From contig OX393552.1 in assembly GCA_947650365.1 (NCBI GenBank), positions 15,843,775 to 15,907,774 of the forward strand: a stretch of 64,000 bases of DNA, given 5' to 3'. Below are positions 1-11,578 of the stretch, in pieces. Position 1 is the stretch's first letter. Every line of letters begins with the position of its first letter. The notes beneath the pieces are model-generated. The model made no database searches. It was given only the letters and a program-made list of their open reading frames with translations, and had not been told where the DNA came from. Position numbers and translations under genes: made by a program. This stretch comes from Chamaelirium japonicum. Taxonomy: Eukaryota; Streptophyta; Magnoliopsida; Liliales; Melanthiaceae.

Positions 1-815
1 TATCTAGTATGGACCCACTTGAGAAATAGATTTTTGGGATATTTGTTCTTTAGTCCCTTGAGCAGTATTCGTAGTTCGATGAGTATGGGTGTTGATCTCA
101 TATGAATCTTATAGGATTTTAGTTTAGTATTAGATACATGTTAGGCGTACTAGTTGAGGCATCCCTTTTGTCAAATCATTCTGGAATGTGTACTTAAGCA
201 TATGTGTATGGGCGCATATGTGTAGTATACATTGCTATGATTGTAGAGTCGATACCAAAAGTATAAATTATATATGGGTGTATGGGCACTCATATACATT
301 GATATACCTTTTATATCGGTACTGATATTTGAGTGCATTTTAAGTTTCTGAATCTATGAGTTTTGGTAGTTACCCTACCGAGGAGGACACCCCTCGACGG
401 TACTAATAAGGGGGATATGATGCCCCTTATCAAGGCAGGGTTAATGATCAGAACTCATGATTTTGGTCTAATCCGTAATGCTTAGAATGAGAAATGGAAA
501 CCAAAACTCGTATTCGCGATCGATGCGAGAATTTGGAGGTTCATTTCTATCCTAATAATTACGAGACTCGATTCGTATAATGTTTAGGTTAGTAGAGAGA
601 GTAGAATTGTGAGTAGTAGAGGATTTTCTTTTAGTAAGATTTGGTGCAGTGACTTGGCTTTCTTGTTGGCAGTATTAGTGAGGATCTTCATACCCGTTAT
701 GGTTAACTTTTTATTGCTGTAATCTTCTTGTTTTGGTAGTAGAGATGAGTGGACTCGTATATATGGTTTTTGTAGTTGAATTTTCGGGACGAAAATTTTT
801 TTAAGGTGTGTAGGT
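1..815 (+). mobile_element. 3' internal non-coding end of a Ty3/gypsy LTR retrotransposon
   Basis: No coding frame can be recognised. The segment ends in the signature of the gypsy internal/LTR junction: a GGGACGAAAA motif at 786-795, then the purine-rich AAGGTGTGTAGG at 803-814, then TGTAACACC where the LTR begins. The same arrangement occurs on the minus strand at 11566-11600. The text around 560-600 (CTAATAATTACGAGACTCG) also resembles the matching region of the 7837-18750 element, so the two belong to related families. The 5' part of this element lies outside the window. Confidence 0.6.
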
Positions 816-1653
816 TGTAACACCTGTGGTGTTAGATTTGAGAATAATAGAAATCCTCAATGGCTAGTTTCGTCTTTTTGTAGCCAGACTTTTTCTTTGG
901 GCCTTTTTCTCAATAAATAGATCGTAAACCTATGAGATGTTTTACGTTCACATTCTCCATAACTTCGAGCATGTCACGATGGTGCGTTCCGTGCAACGAT
1001 CAGGTGTATGCGCAGCCAGTTTCCGCAGCCCGGCAGGTAAACCCTAGAAAAACGATAATTGGTCGATAGTTCTAATTGTTTTATTTCTTTCAAGAGATTG
1101 GGTGATCGGATCGTAACGAAACAAGATACGTTAGATGAGGCTCTGAGAGATCCTTCCAATGAGCCTAAGTTAGGGTCGATCCGACACCCGGGTGAATAGT
1201 TATTGCTATTTTAGGTTTTGGAGTCTTTCCTTCTTTTCGGGGGATCCAGAAGTTAGAAAATTATGTACCAAGAGCTAACACGTTTGCGTTGACGAGACCT
1301 TTCCAACGAATCCTCCCAGGCCCTATTCCGACTTCCGGTTAGATAGATATGACTTATTATTCTTTTCAGTCCGGTTGATGGACGAATCGCACCCGGATTC
1401 CAACCGAGCCCGGTTCAGGGCTCGGGACCTAGCCCGACCAGCCCTAGAGCCTACCTCCCGGTCTCCTAGCATAGTTTAGGCTCTCTTGACCTCCCTCCCC
1501 ATTTATTTAGAATCCGAAATTCGGATGGTAATTATCGGGTAAGATTTCGGGATGACAATCCATATCTTTTAGCCCTTATCCCTATCTTTCTTATCTTTAT
1601 CCCCTTAACCAACCCTATCCCCGTCCCTTCTTATCACAATAGCCTCCCCCCTC

Positions 1654-1661
1654 TATAAATA
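1654..1661 (+). promoter_or_regulatory. TATA box of the LTR promoter
   Basis: TATAAATA lies inside the LTR and is followed at once by a 130-bp run of GA repeats (about 1661-1790). This is the typical layout of the U3/R boundary of a plant LTR, so transcription probably starts about 30 bp downstream, within the GA tract. Confidence 0.55.
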
Positions 1662-1795
1662 GAGAGAGAATGGGAGAGAGAGAGAAGGACGTAGAGAGAG
1701 AGAGAGAGGAACGTGAGAGAGAACGAGAGGAGAGAGAGAGAACGGGAGGAATAGAGAGAGAGATGGAGGGAGAGGACTAGAGAGAGGATCAGCGG
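1661..1795 (+). repeat. GA-rich low-complexity tract
   Basis: Imperfect GAGAGA repeats directly downstream of a TATA box, interpreted as 5' untranslated sequence of the LTR transcript. The minus-strand ORFs through it translate to Ser/Leu-rich simple sequence and are not genes. Confidence 0.8.
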
Positions 1796-3224
1796 CTTCA
1801 TCTCTATCCCCGACTCCGGTGAGCACCGGCGAACCCGACAACACACCCAGGTCAGCCCTCCCCCCTTCCCACCTCCTCTCTTCCGTCCGAACAAACCGAA
1901 CCGGCCACCACCATGGCTGCAACCCAAGCCCCTCCACGCGCAGCCGAACCTCCAACCCGACCTCACCCTCATCTCCCTTGCCGCGGCCCGCACGGGCGGA
2001 CACCACCGCCGCAACCGAGCCCTCCCTGGCGCACCACCACCGGCCGCAACCCCATGCGAGCCCCACCGGCCGAACCTCGGGCTCCGACGGGCGCTCCGGC
2101 CACCTCCCACCGCGCCTCCTCCGTAGGGGTGGCGCGGGAGAGGCCGGCCGAGCGCTCGCCGGCGCTCCAGGCCGCCTCTCCCGCCGGCCGCCGGCGCGCA
2201 GGAACCCCCCCCGGCTGGACGTCTCGTGGAGAAGATGATCATGGGGGGGGGCAATTAGGTAATTTCCCGGGTTAAATAATAAACCCCAGACCCGACCTTT
2301 TAAACCCTGAACCCAGACCCGACCCGTTTAGCCCTGAACCCGACCCTGCAGACCCGACCTGACCCAACCATGCAGTGAACCGGTCTGGTTCACCTGAACC
2401 AGACCCGTGAACCAGGGAATTTTGGTTCGACTGCCATTTCTCCGTCCGAACTCGGAATTGGACGAAACCAGCGCCATTTCGACCGGCTCGGAAAATACTA
2501 CCTGTTGGCCATAGTTTAGAATAGTAATTGTACTGTTTAATACCCTGTTTTATCCTTTGACCCGATATTATCACGGTACCGTGGTTTGACCGCCGTTTCA
2601 TCGTCCGAACTCGGATTCGGACGAAACCAGCGGCATTATGCTCAGAATATTGAGTCCCACCTATCAAACCCAGAATATAACCCTAGAACCTCTTCTACCC
2701 TAGTGAACCAACCATACGATTGGTTTCACCGGTTCTACGTGGTTTGACCCGAAACCATTCGACCGAAGTCGGATTCCAGCGAAACTGGAACCATCGGAAA
2801 GGGTTCTTCGAGCCCGATTCGATGAGTAGGTTTAGATTCTAATTACTTATTTGACCTAGTATTGTTTAGGTTCAAGTTCTTCAGTCGCACGGATTGGCGT
2901 GCTGTCGACTCAATGTTGGTTCCCTATCGAGGGTGCCCGACTATCCTTGGCATAGAACCATTGTCGTAGATTCTTTTGTTTTAATCGATGGAGTTGTGAT
3001 ACTGAGCTGTGGTTATTACCAGACCTTGATCGTGGTGATCCAGCGGAGACGGATCAGAGGCAACTAGCAGGAGTCGTGTGCGATCGACAACCAGGTGACA
3101 CCTACTACCCTTGCGTGGTCTTTAATAGTGGGAAATGAGAATGACTAAGGGTAGGTGTCCATGACACTGCATGCGGGCATAGGCAAAGCGGACAATATCT
3201 TGTGTGTTTGGGGCGGATGTTACA

Positions 3225-4993
3225 AATCAACTGGGATACGATCCCATGCTCACGCAGGTACGCAATAAATTTATCTTATAGGTATTCGCCTCCTCGATCT
3301 GATCGAAGAGACTTGATATTTTTACCCGTCTATTTTTCTGCTTCAGCTCTGAACTCCTTGAACTTATCAAAGGATTCAGACTTCCACCGCATTAGGTATA
3401 TGTATCCAAACCTCGAGTGATCATCCATGAAGGTGATGAAATACTCAAAGCCTCCTATGGTACGGACACTTATGGGCCCACATACATCAGTGTGAACCAA
3501 CTCTAATACCTCCTGAGATCTGCTACCTTTGGCTCAGAAAGATCTTTTAGTCATCTTGCCTTCCAGGTAAGACTCACACGTCGGTAGGCTTTTTGAAACA
3601 TCTGGACTTAAAAGTCCTACCTTAACCAACCTGTGAATCATGTCTGAGGCTATGTGTGCAAGCCTTAGATGCCAAAGAAGTGTTGGATTATCTGTGGAAT
3701 TTTTCCTTTTAGATGAATTAATCACACAAGCTTCAGTTATGTTATCTTGCTTATGATTGGAGTTAATTACATAAAGACCATTCTGTATTTTCCCCTAACA
3801 AATAAATAAACCATTTAATTTAATTGACACACCAGAAGCATCAAATAAAACTAAAAAACCTTCATTATTCAATAAGGAAACAAAAATTAAGTTTCGTCTC
3901 AAGGATGGTACATAAACTATGTCTCTAAGTAATAAACTTCTTCCATCAAGAAACTACAAGACGACATCTCCAACTGCTTCAGCCTCTGCCACGGTCTCAG
4001 TTCCCATGCTTAGGATCATCTCCCCATCACCCAGTTTTCTTGTCTCCTTGAACCCCTACAAATTATTGCAAGCATGATTAGTGGAACCAGAATCCACAAT
4101 CCATTAAACTGGAGAACAACTGGATGCTACAAGGGATTCCACTATATAGATTTGAGATATACCTATCTCAGCCTTCTTGGGAGCCACGCGGCAGTCGCCC
4201 TTCCAGTGCCCCTTCTTGCCGCATCGGAAATATTTTTCTTTGGGCTTCGCCGGACCATTCTGCTTAGGAACCTGCAACTGTACCTGGCCCATCATCACGG
4301 GCTTCTTGGACTTTCTTTTCTGATACTTATCTTTGACTTTCAGAGAAGAATTCCGCTCTACGTTCAGGGATTGAGCTCCTACCGTTATCCAGTCCTTTGC
4401 CGCCTGGAGCACCGCAAGGAGCTCTGCATTAGACATCTCCAACCGGTTAAGGTTAAAGTTGGTAACGAAGCCCTCAAACGCTCCTAACAGAGATGCGAGA
4501 AAAATATTGGTCTGAATCTCTGCATCCAAGATGACATCGAAGGAACCAAGCTCATTCACATAGCCAAACAATTTCAGCATATGATCCCGAACTAAAGTCC
4601 CCTCTGCCATCTTCGTGGACACCAATTTCTTGATGGTCAGGTAACGAGTTATCCGACTACGACCCTCGAACATTTCCTTTAGGTAGAGCATCATTCTGAA
4701 GCGAAGGACATGTCTTCGACTTGCTTCTGAAGGACGGTCTGCAAGGATGCCACTATGTAGCACTTGCACATCTCATCAGCATCTAGCCAGTCTTTCCATT
4801 CCTTCAACTGAGCATCAGTTGCACTTGGTCCCGGTATAGCCGGTTGAGGGGTACTTAGGGCAATTGTGTGTTTGCCAACCCTTAGGACGAGCATCAGGTT
4901 ACACTTCCAGTCCTCGTAGTTTGGTCCCGTAAGTTTGTTATCATTAAGTATGGAGGCAAGGGGGTCGAGCTTGGTCATGATTTCTATAAACAA
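3225..4993 (-). pseudogene. Ty1/copia gag-protease-integrase, decayed and truncated
   Basis: Read on the minus strand, gag starts near 4993 with the copia opening LASILNDNKLTGPNY, continues through a UBN2-type gag (to about 4104) and ends in a zinc knuckle YFRCGKKGHWKGDC in which the first Cys is Tyr. A protease motif VDSGSTNHACNN follows near 4090, then GAG-pre-integrase (LLWHLRLAHI and LPTCESYLEGKMTK, 3534-3725). The integrase core has the first Asp in HTDVCGP and the second in SDRGGEYL. Frameshifts and in-frame stops (for example after EAEK) break it. The reading stops inside the integrase at 3225, where the gypsy LTR begins, so RT and RNase H are not in the window; they may lie to the left if the gypsy element inserted here. 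Copia identity is secure; the lineage is not assigned. Confidence 0.85.
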
Positions 4994-6921
4994 TGGTTCA
5001 AAGTAAAATTAGGGTTTACTACAATCTATTTCATGGAATTTAAAAATAGATAATATTTACTCCAGCCACTATGTCTTCACTACCTCAAGTGAAGACATCC
5101 AGGAATCTAAATTCCTTGGGCTCGAGCACTGAGACTATCGACCTTGAATTGAAGACAGCATCTCGGTGAGAGCATGCAACCGCTTCTACCAATGGGGTTT
5201 TTACGACCCAGTCTTCATCAGAATTACCCATGGTAAATTGAAAGACCTCCCAGTCTCCTTTTGGCCAGTTTTATGTGACCCGCATGCGCAGCAACGGCGG
5301 CATCACATAAGCTTTCGGATGCTTCTCACAAATCTATGTGGTGTCGGCAGAGGGGTTCATAGGCTCCCGCGGTGCAGGAAAAAAATCGTCACACACTGCC
5401 ACCGGCATCCTATATGTCCTATAGTAAACCACTAGGCGAACCAGCATAGAAGGAAACACAGCTCTCACCCGGTAGGAATATCGAACTACGTACCTCCCAC
5501 CCAGACCCTTAGCCGATTGATTGTGGAGGCCAGGGGATCCCCTTTGGAGGGAACCTCTTACACATCCCTTCTTTATGAGGTCTTATACATATCTAGAAAG
5601 GTCACGACCTCCTAGACTTAGACCCTGGTCTACCGTGCTCCCATTAGGATTACAAACCTTCCCGCAAAGTATTAGTATCCTCGGAAAATATCATAGTCCC
5701 TACCTTGAATACTCAGCTTTTGCCTTTCTTGCAAGGATCACATTACATAGATTCCAAGGATCCCGATACTTCACTAGTTTGCCCATAATCGTAAGATCTG
5801 GAGCCTAGCCTAAGGTCAACGTGGAAAGGACTCCCACTACAATGACGCCTCGTTCATAATTTGATTCCTGATGTTATAGTAGACCTCATCTTATTATAGG
5901 TTTCGATACTGGCCAAATAGGGACATCCGACAACCTCCGCCGGACCTCAACCTAATGGTGGCATAACCAAATCATGATGAGTTCATACTACCATCAAATA
6001 TCATCTAGAAACGGGTATCACACAGTGAAATCCTAATCTAACTTGGTCACTAGGACCACGTGGGGAAAGGGCATCCCACTAGGGTTATCATACTTCTTAT
6101 GGAGATATTAGTTATCTCTAAACAAATCAGCACTGTGTCTATCTCGGTGCACAGTACTTGGCTACCTGAACTACCACAAGGGCGGTTACCACCTTTTTTT
6201 TTAGCTAGCCACCGGATTCGCACGTGTTAGAACCATATAGAGACACCAATGAATCCATAAGCTTAGTACTAACCCTAAGTCTGATCTAGAGACAAACTCA
6301 TAAGCAAAATAGATAATTACATTATCATCGGGGTTCTCTAAACACTAAGAAAAGAGAATCAATAGAAATAGCATCCAAACTGAATCAAGTCCAGGGTCCG
6401 ACCCCTGAACCTGAATAGCACAACCAAGATATCATGCTCTTCCGTTCTGCACGATCTCTGACTACGATCTCTATCATCGCCAACATGCACGCTTTCGCCG
6501 GGTCTTTGCACGCTATGGTACTGCTTGCCCGAACCGTGGATGTAGCATCATCTCCTTCTTTCTGTGACCGAAAAACTAACATGCTTCGAGCAAGTGCTCG
6601 TTCGTGTACAATTTCGCTAGAAAGAAAAAAAAACAATCCTAGTAACATGGCCAGGGAACCGAGGGTGGTCAACCTCCACCCTCGCCCATCTAGAGCCTTA
6701 AAATCCACAAGCACAATAATAATCAATGCAAAAAATAAATCCGGGATCCGACCCCCGGAGGCATGCAATCACAGATTACTATTCAGCGCGGCACCTGCAA
6801 AAAGACGATACATAGCACAATCCATATGCATGATCTACGCCGAACTCCGACAAAAACATATACCATCATATATTCACATGATGTTTTCACGAATTCATGC
6901 ATGAAACATACACCAAAGCGT
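4994..6921 (-). mobile_element. Copia 5' leader between PBS and gag
   Basis: 1.9 kb without a convincing reading frame on either strand, lying between the gag start and the primer binding site of the same copia element. Long untranslated leaders are known in some plant copia lineages. The short ORFs here (for example 5166-5435 and 6434-6904) show no domain. Confidence 0.5.
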
Positions 6922-6933
6922 GCTCTGATACCA
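6922..6933 (-). other. Primer binding site (initiator tRNA-Met) of the copia element
   Basis: The minus strand reads TGGTATCAGAGC, the standard complement of the 3' end of plant initiator tRNA-Met. It is two bases from the LTR end ...CCAACA at 6936. It fixes the element as minus-strand. Confidence 0.8.
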
Positions 6934-6935
6934 AT

Positions 6936-7836
6936 TGTTGGAATTGGATCCGCTTATCAGAGTCGCAGCGGAAGCAAAAGATAGATCCGAAGATCATACG
7001 GTATATGTTTCATTACAATTAATTCTACAAAACAATCTTCATGCAAATCTATGATCTTAACATATGTGCGGACACCCTAGAGGTATACTACGATCTACGG
7101 AAGACATGCATGCATCTAGTTAGGTGTTTAGAATTATCATACCTTGTGGATCTATCATCCAGAGAAAACGAAACGATGATGAACCGCACGTGAATCACAA
7201 GGGAAGCTGTCGGATAGCACCTTGTCCTTTGCGAATTGAGGAATCCTCGAAATCCCGTCTCTGAGTGCAAGGATTATGAGCCGACGGAGGAATTCGTTGC
7301 GAAGACGATGACGAGCCATGAGATCTCCTCCTCCTCTTTCTCTCTTTTTCCTTCTCCTTCCTTCCTCCTTCTTCTTCCTTCTTCTTTCTCTTTCTTCCTT
7401 GGCCGAAACCACAAAGAGGAGGAGAGGGGGGAGGGTCGGATTTTTTAGAGAGAGGAGGCACAAAAGGCCGGCCCCTCCCCCTCCTCTATACATATAGGAC
7501 CAGTCTCCTAGTGCCATGCGCAAGCTAGGTCCGGCCCTAATTAGATTAGGATGAGGGGGGGTCGGTTTTTAGGGATTCCAAGTGTCTATCGTGAAGCCTG
7601 GACGAAAACGCCCTTCACCAAAAGTGAAAAACTGAAAGAGAGATTGAGTAAGGTGCGCTACTCGGAATCGAGTTCCGCCAGCGCCTATGAGCTCCTAAAA
7701 TTATTCCACTCATTCTAAGATCCATATTCAACATATTTTGAGCCATATTTTAGTATTTACCAAAATACCCCTACGGCCCATTACACATACGAATTAGGTT
7801 CTTAGGCTCCGGGCTTGCGCTCCATCGCGCTACTTC
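6936..7836 (-). repeat. Copia 5' LTR, proximal part (interrupted at 7836)
   Basis: On the plus strand it begins TGTTGGAATTGG next to the PBS, so this is the R/U5 side of the minus-strand LTR. It is cut by the gypsy insertion at 7837 and should continue after 18755. A pyrimidine-rich tract at 7320-7400 explains several overlapping low-complexity ORFs here. The outer LTR boundary could not be fixed because the partner LTR is outside the window. Confidence 0.6.
7478..7496 (-). promoter_or_regulatory. Possible TATA region of the copia LTR
   Basis: The minus strand reads CCTATATGTATAGAGGAG about 550 bp upstream of the PBS. This is a plausible U3/R boundary in the LTR. The motif is only a loose TATA match. 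Confidence 0.35.
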
Positions 7837-10800
7837 TGTCACGCCCCAGAAATCTGGAACCGATCCCTGGGGTGTGAAATGAGGAAAACAAAATGGTTTA
7901 GGGTCTACTCGCCTATCTATACCAATTAGGGTTTCTCACAGGGCTGTGACTCTCTCATAATTGAAGAAGAAGAAGGGAGAAACAAGGAATATTTTAAAAC
8001 TTAATTATTTATAAAAATATTTTTTTCTTATTTTAAAAGAAAGCAGAGAGATAATTTTTTTTTTTTTTCGGCAGAGAGATGATCACGCTCGACCTTCAAC
8101 CGAGTTATCCTCTCAGCATGTGTGGCCTGTCGGCGCCATCACATGCTGACAGGAATCCCTCTAAGGGAGCACGAGGCTCAAGCCTCCGACGGCGAGCTAG
8201 GAATCTCACCCTCTCCCTGACACTCAGCACACTGGTCTAGGGGTCCTATCTACAGGGCTAATCAATTAGGCCATTTAGATACTTATATTTTCACTGTGAA
8301 CTACCCTAGGCTTGTGGCCTTAAGGAGAGGCCTACCCAAAATACCTCCAGCTGTATCAATGCTTCTAACAATTAACTAATCTTAAACTAACTGATTCTTA
8401 TACAATATCCACCCATTACATTACCACAAAACTATATACCAAAATAAAATACAACTGAAACCCTAAAACTGCCTCCGGCCTCCCACTGCTACTCCCGAAC
8501 CTCTGGACCTGCAGGAGAGTCTACTCGTGGGAAAGAGTAGCCCCCAATGGAAAATTGGAAGATTAGTCAAATTAATGGCTAGTGACATCCTATAGTCTTT
8601 AATAATATGAGACGACATATTTAATTGAATTAAATTACATAAGCAGTTCAAAGTTTACAGAAGGTTAACCTAAACCTATCAATAATCTATGTTCACATGC
8701 AATTCCTACTGTCACTAGGTTATCTACCATACAGTCCGTTAGATATACTACAGTGTTTAATTATGAATTACAATATAAATCATATCTCCTAAAGTGAATA
8801 CCGAATAATTTGTTCATCCTGCTCTCGGTCGGGCATTACTACTGGGTCTTCTATATCGATGTAGAGGGTCAATTCTCTCGCCGGGCATCCACCATACACA
8901 CATCACCCGAATGAATATAAGATATTTTCCATCTTTCACGATGGAGCTCTACCACCCCACTTGTGTTACTTTGGGGGCTTCAACTACCCCGGGACAGAGT
9001 TGCTAGGCCAATCCCTACTAGAGGCAAATCCTATTGGCTTTACCACAACCCTTGCCCGTGACCCCCTAGCCTACTGGTCTTCGGCTGTACGTGCAGGGTG
9101 GTTCACGTCCCTTGCGCGCACGGGGTCCAATCGTTCCACATGATAGATTATTATAATAATAAAATAGCTTTGATATTTTTCCCCGGAATTCGTACCGCGC
9201 TCGCAACCCATGTATTACGATAAGCCTAAATTACTCACCCGTATTCCCGTGTGCCCAGGTCTCCACACTCCACTTAGGAGGGTGGGACCCCATAATTATT
9301 ATTTAATTATTAATTTTAAAAACTTAAAGAAATTCCTACTTACGATGTCCAAGCAATCAGTAGAAATATTATTATTTAATTATTAATATTATTAAGCATG
9401 CGTCGTCGGACTCGTGACTCCGCATGCAAGGCGGGGTCCACTCGACCACATGCGGCGATGTCCGGCGGGACCCGCATGCAGCGTTATGGATACCTACCTT
9501 TAGTCATTCTCATTTCCCACTATTAAAGACCACGCAAAGGTAGTGATGTCACCTGGTTGTCGAACACGAGCTTCTGTGATGCGACCTCCGCTCCGTCTCC
9601 GTTTGGGTCAACACAGCTCCGAACTGTCAAACACACACACACACCGGCTTAAGGTCATTGCTTGCTATCAAGTAATACAGTTTTAGGCCCGAGTTGGCCG
9701 AGTCGAGAATTTTAAATGTCATCGGACTCGGTCTACCGGCCCGCAAAACGATGCAACCAATGGTACCATCTTGGCTTAGGTCTAGGCAAGATCGGCGGTT
9801 CGACTCATCATTCGCCCAAGATGACCTTGTGCTAAGGTGAGAATATGACGGTTGTTACTATAATGATAACGAGTCGCATAAGTTTGAGCTCGGATTGACG
9901 ACGACTATTATAGCTCACCCCGTCGGATCCCGGGGTTGACAAGGTTTGGCACATGGGCCGCTGGACAGCTTACCGCTGTACATAGCACGACGATTCACAT
10001 GCCACAATTAAAGAATGTAACAATGGGGTTAATGTCGGCCAACAATGACCCAGAAATTGCATGACCCAAACAGCATAATCTTAGAGTTAGATGGTTTTAA
10101 CTATTGTGACCAAGTAACAAGCTTTCGAAAGGCGCGATACAGTCGAAGGAATGAATCGAGGATGGAGGTCAGCCACGACAAGGGGTTATCAACACCGAAT
10201 CCGGTAGGTAGGATGGGGGTCGACCTTATGCAACAATACCAAGGGTCGAGGTCGAGGCCTTGGGATGGCAAGGTGGCAGCGGTGGTGGTTGGATGTCAGG
10301 CTGGCCCATCATCGGTCAAGAGCCGACCGCGACAGTGAAAATAATGAAACCAGAGGGTCGTCCAGCACCAAGGGTGGAATAGGTATCAACTATGATTAGT
10401 TGCAGGTGGGGGTCTGTCCTAGCGTAGTCGGGCCTCGCCGGCGGCCATGGCCGGCTCGAAAGCAACCGTAGGGGAAGGGGTTGGGCTGGTCTTCACATAA
10501 CCACATGAGAAAGAAAAAAAAACAGAGGAAGGGAGCTGACCTGGTGCAGTCGGGGGAGATTCGTCGGCTCCGGCAGTTCCTCCTCCGACCAGCTCGTAAC
10601 ATACCACAGGGGTGAGAGATTGAGAGCGAGAGATCGGGGCGCATTAAGGGGGTCGGGCTGGGCTGCTCTGTGGGGAGGGGCTATCGGCTGCGGCTCCTCG
10701 CTTCGGCTGCTCCTCTCCGGCCGGCTTCCTTCTCCGGCGCCGGCACACACAGGTCGCAGTGAGAGAGAGGAAATTAGAGTGAGAGAGAGAGAAATAGAGA

Positions 10801-11565
10801 GAGATTGGAGAGGAGAGAGGATGAGATCGGAGGGAAGAAGAGGGGTCAGGTCCGGGTTTTAAAAGGGGGAAAAAAGGGCGACTACTAGGGTTCAGGGGGG
10901 GGGGGCGGCTGCTAGGGCTGCAGGGTAGGGGCGGCGCTAGGGTAGAGGGGGCAGCACTAGGGTAGAGGGGGGCGGCTGGGTTGGGGTCGGATCGGATTTT
11001 GGAGAGAGGGAGAGAGGAAGGGAGAGATCCGAGAGAGAAGAGAGGATCCGAGAGATGGGAGAGAAGAGAGAGAGAGAGAGAAGAGAGATCAGGTGAGAGG
11101 GAGAGAAAGAGAGAGAGAAACGGGGGTTTGGTTGGGTACGGGTTCGGGTTAGGGATAGTAGATGGGGATGGGGTTTTATTTAATTTTATTTTATTATTAT
11201 TATTTTATTTTTTTTTTGCTTTGCTTTTTTTGTTCTTTTTTTTTTTTTTTTTGTTGGTCGAGCCCGACTCGCCCTTGACTCGGGTCGCGCCGGGACGAGC
11301 CGGTGCGCGAACCTCGACGGTTCCGACAGACTAGCCACAATATCTATTTTATTATTAAAATTACTAAAAATAACCTTCGTGTTATGCCTCGATATACGTG
11401 CTCCCAAGCTCGTGCCTCCAATGTAGCCTCGCAACCCATACTCGGGACCCACTGCCTGGTCCCGCTCGAGCACAACCAAGTATCATCACAACGAAATATA
11501 TTAAAATAATATAATAATAACTGGGTCGTTCTGGGCGAAAACACCCTGGAATGCCGGTCATTACA
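7837..11565 (-). repeat. 3' LTR of the gag-only gypsy element
   Basis: On the plus strand it begins TGTCACGCCCCAGAAATCTG and ends CGGTCATTACA. It is nearly identical to 14991-18750. It contains a purine-rich (GA)n tract near 10985-11125, a T-rich tract near 11180-11255, and ORFs (8463-8651, 8961-9143, 10045-10338, 10620-10862, 10981-11334) that recur at the same offsets in the other LTR and show no domain. Confidence 0.95.
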
Positions 11566-11578
11566 TCCTACCCACCTT
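11566..11578 (-). other. Polypurine tract of the gag-only element
   Basis: The minus strand reads AAGGTGGGTAGGA directly before the LTR start TGTAATGACC and just downstream of a GGGACGAAAA motif. This matches the arrangement at 786-816. Confidence 0.8.

Larger units (their letters stand above)
816..3224 (+). repeat. LTR of the gypsy element, with a chimeric 3' end
   Basis: The repeat begins TGTAACACC directly after a polypurine tract and ends GGATGTTACA, giving TG...CA termini with a 7-bp inverted repeat. Length is 2409 bp. Positions ~3075-3170 closely match the 3' part of the 3.7-kb LTRs at 7837-11565 and 14991-18750 (shared CGACAACCAGGTGACA and TTTAATAGTGGGAAATGAGA). From about 3170 onward it instead matches the end of the Cassandra LTRs at 30864-31592. 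Internal ORFs at 1634-2667 are GC- or GA-rich LTR sequence, not genes. The second LTR is not in the window. Confidence 0.6.

Noticed and set aside
1634-2275. Overlapping Arg/Pro/Ser-rich ORFs on both strands
   Set aside because: They lie inside an LTR around a GA-rich leader and GC-rich stretch; composition is simple-sequence and no domain is visible.
8961-9143. 60-codon plus-strand ORF repeated at 16114-16296
   Set aside because: It recurs only because both copies are LTR sequence; it is antisense to the element and has no domain.
10620-11334. Arg/Glu-rich plus-strand ORFs, repeated near 17770-18520
   Set aside because: Translations of the GA-rich tract in the LTRs.
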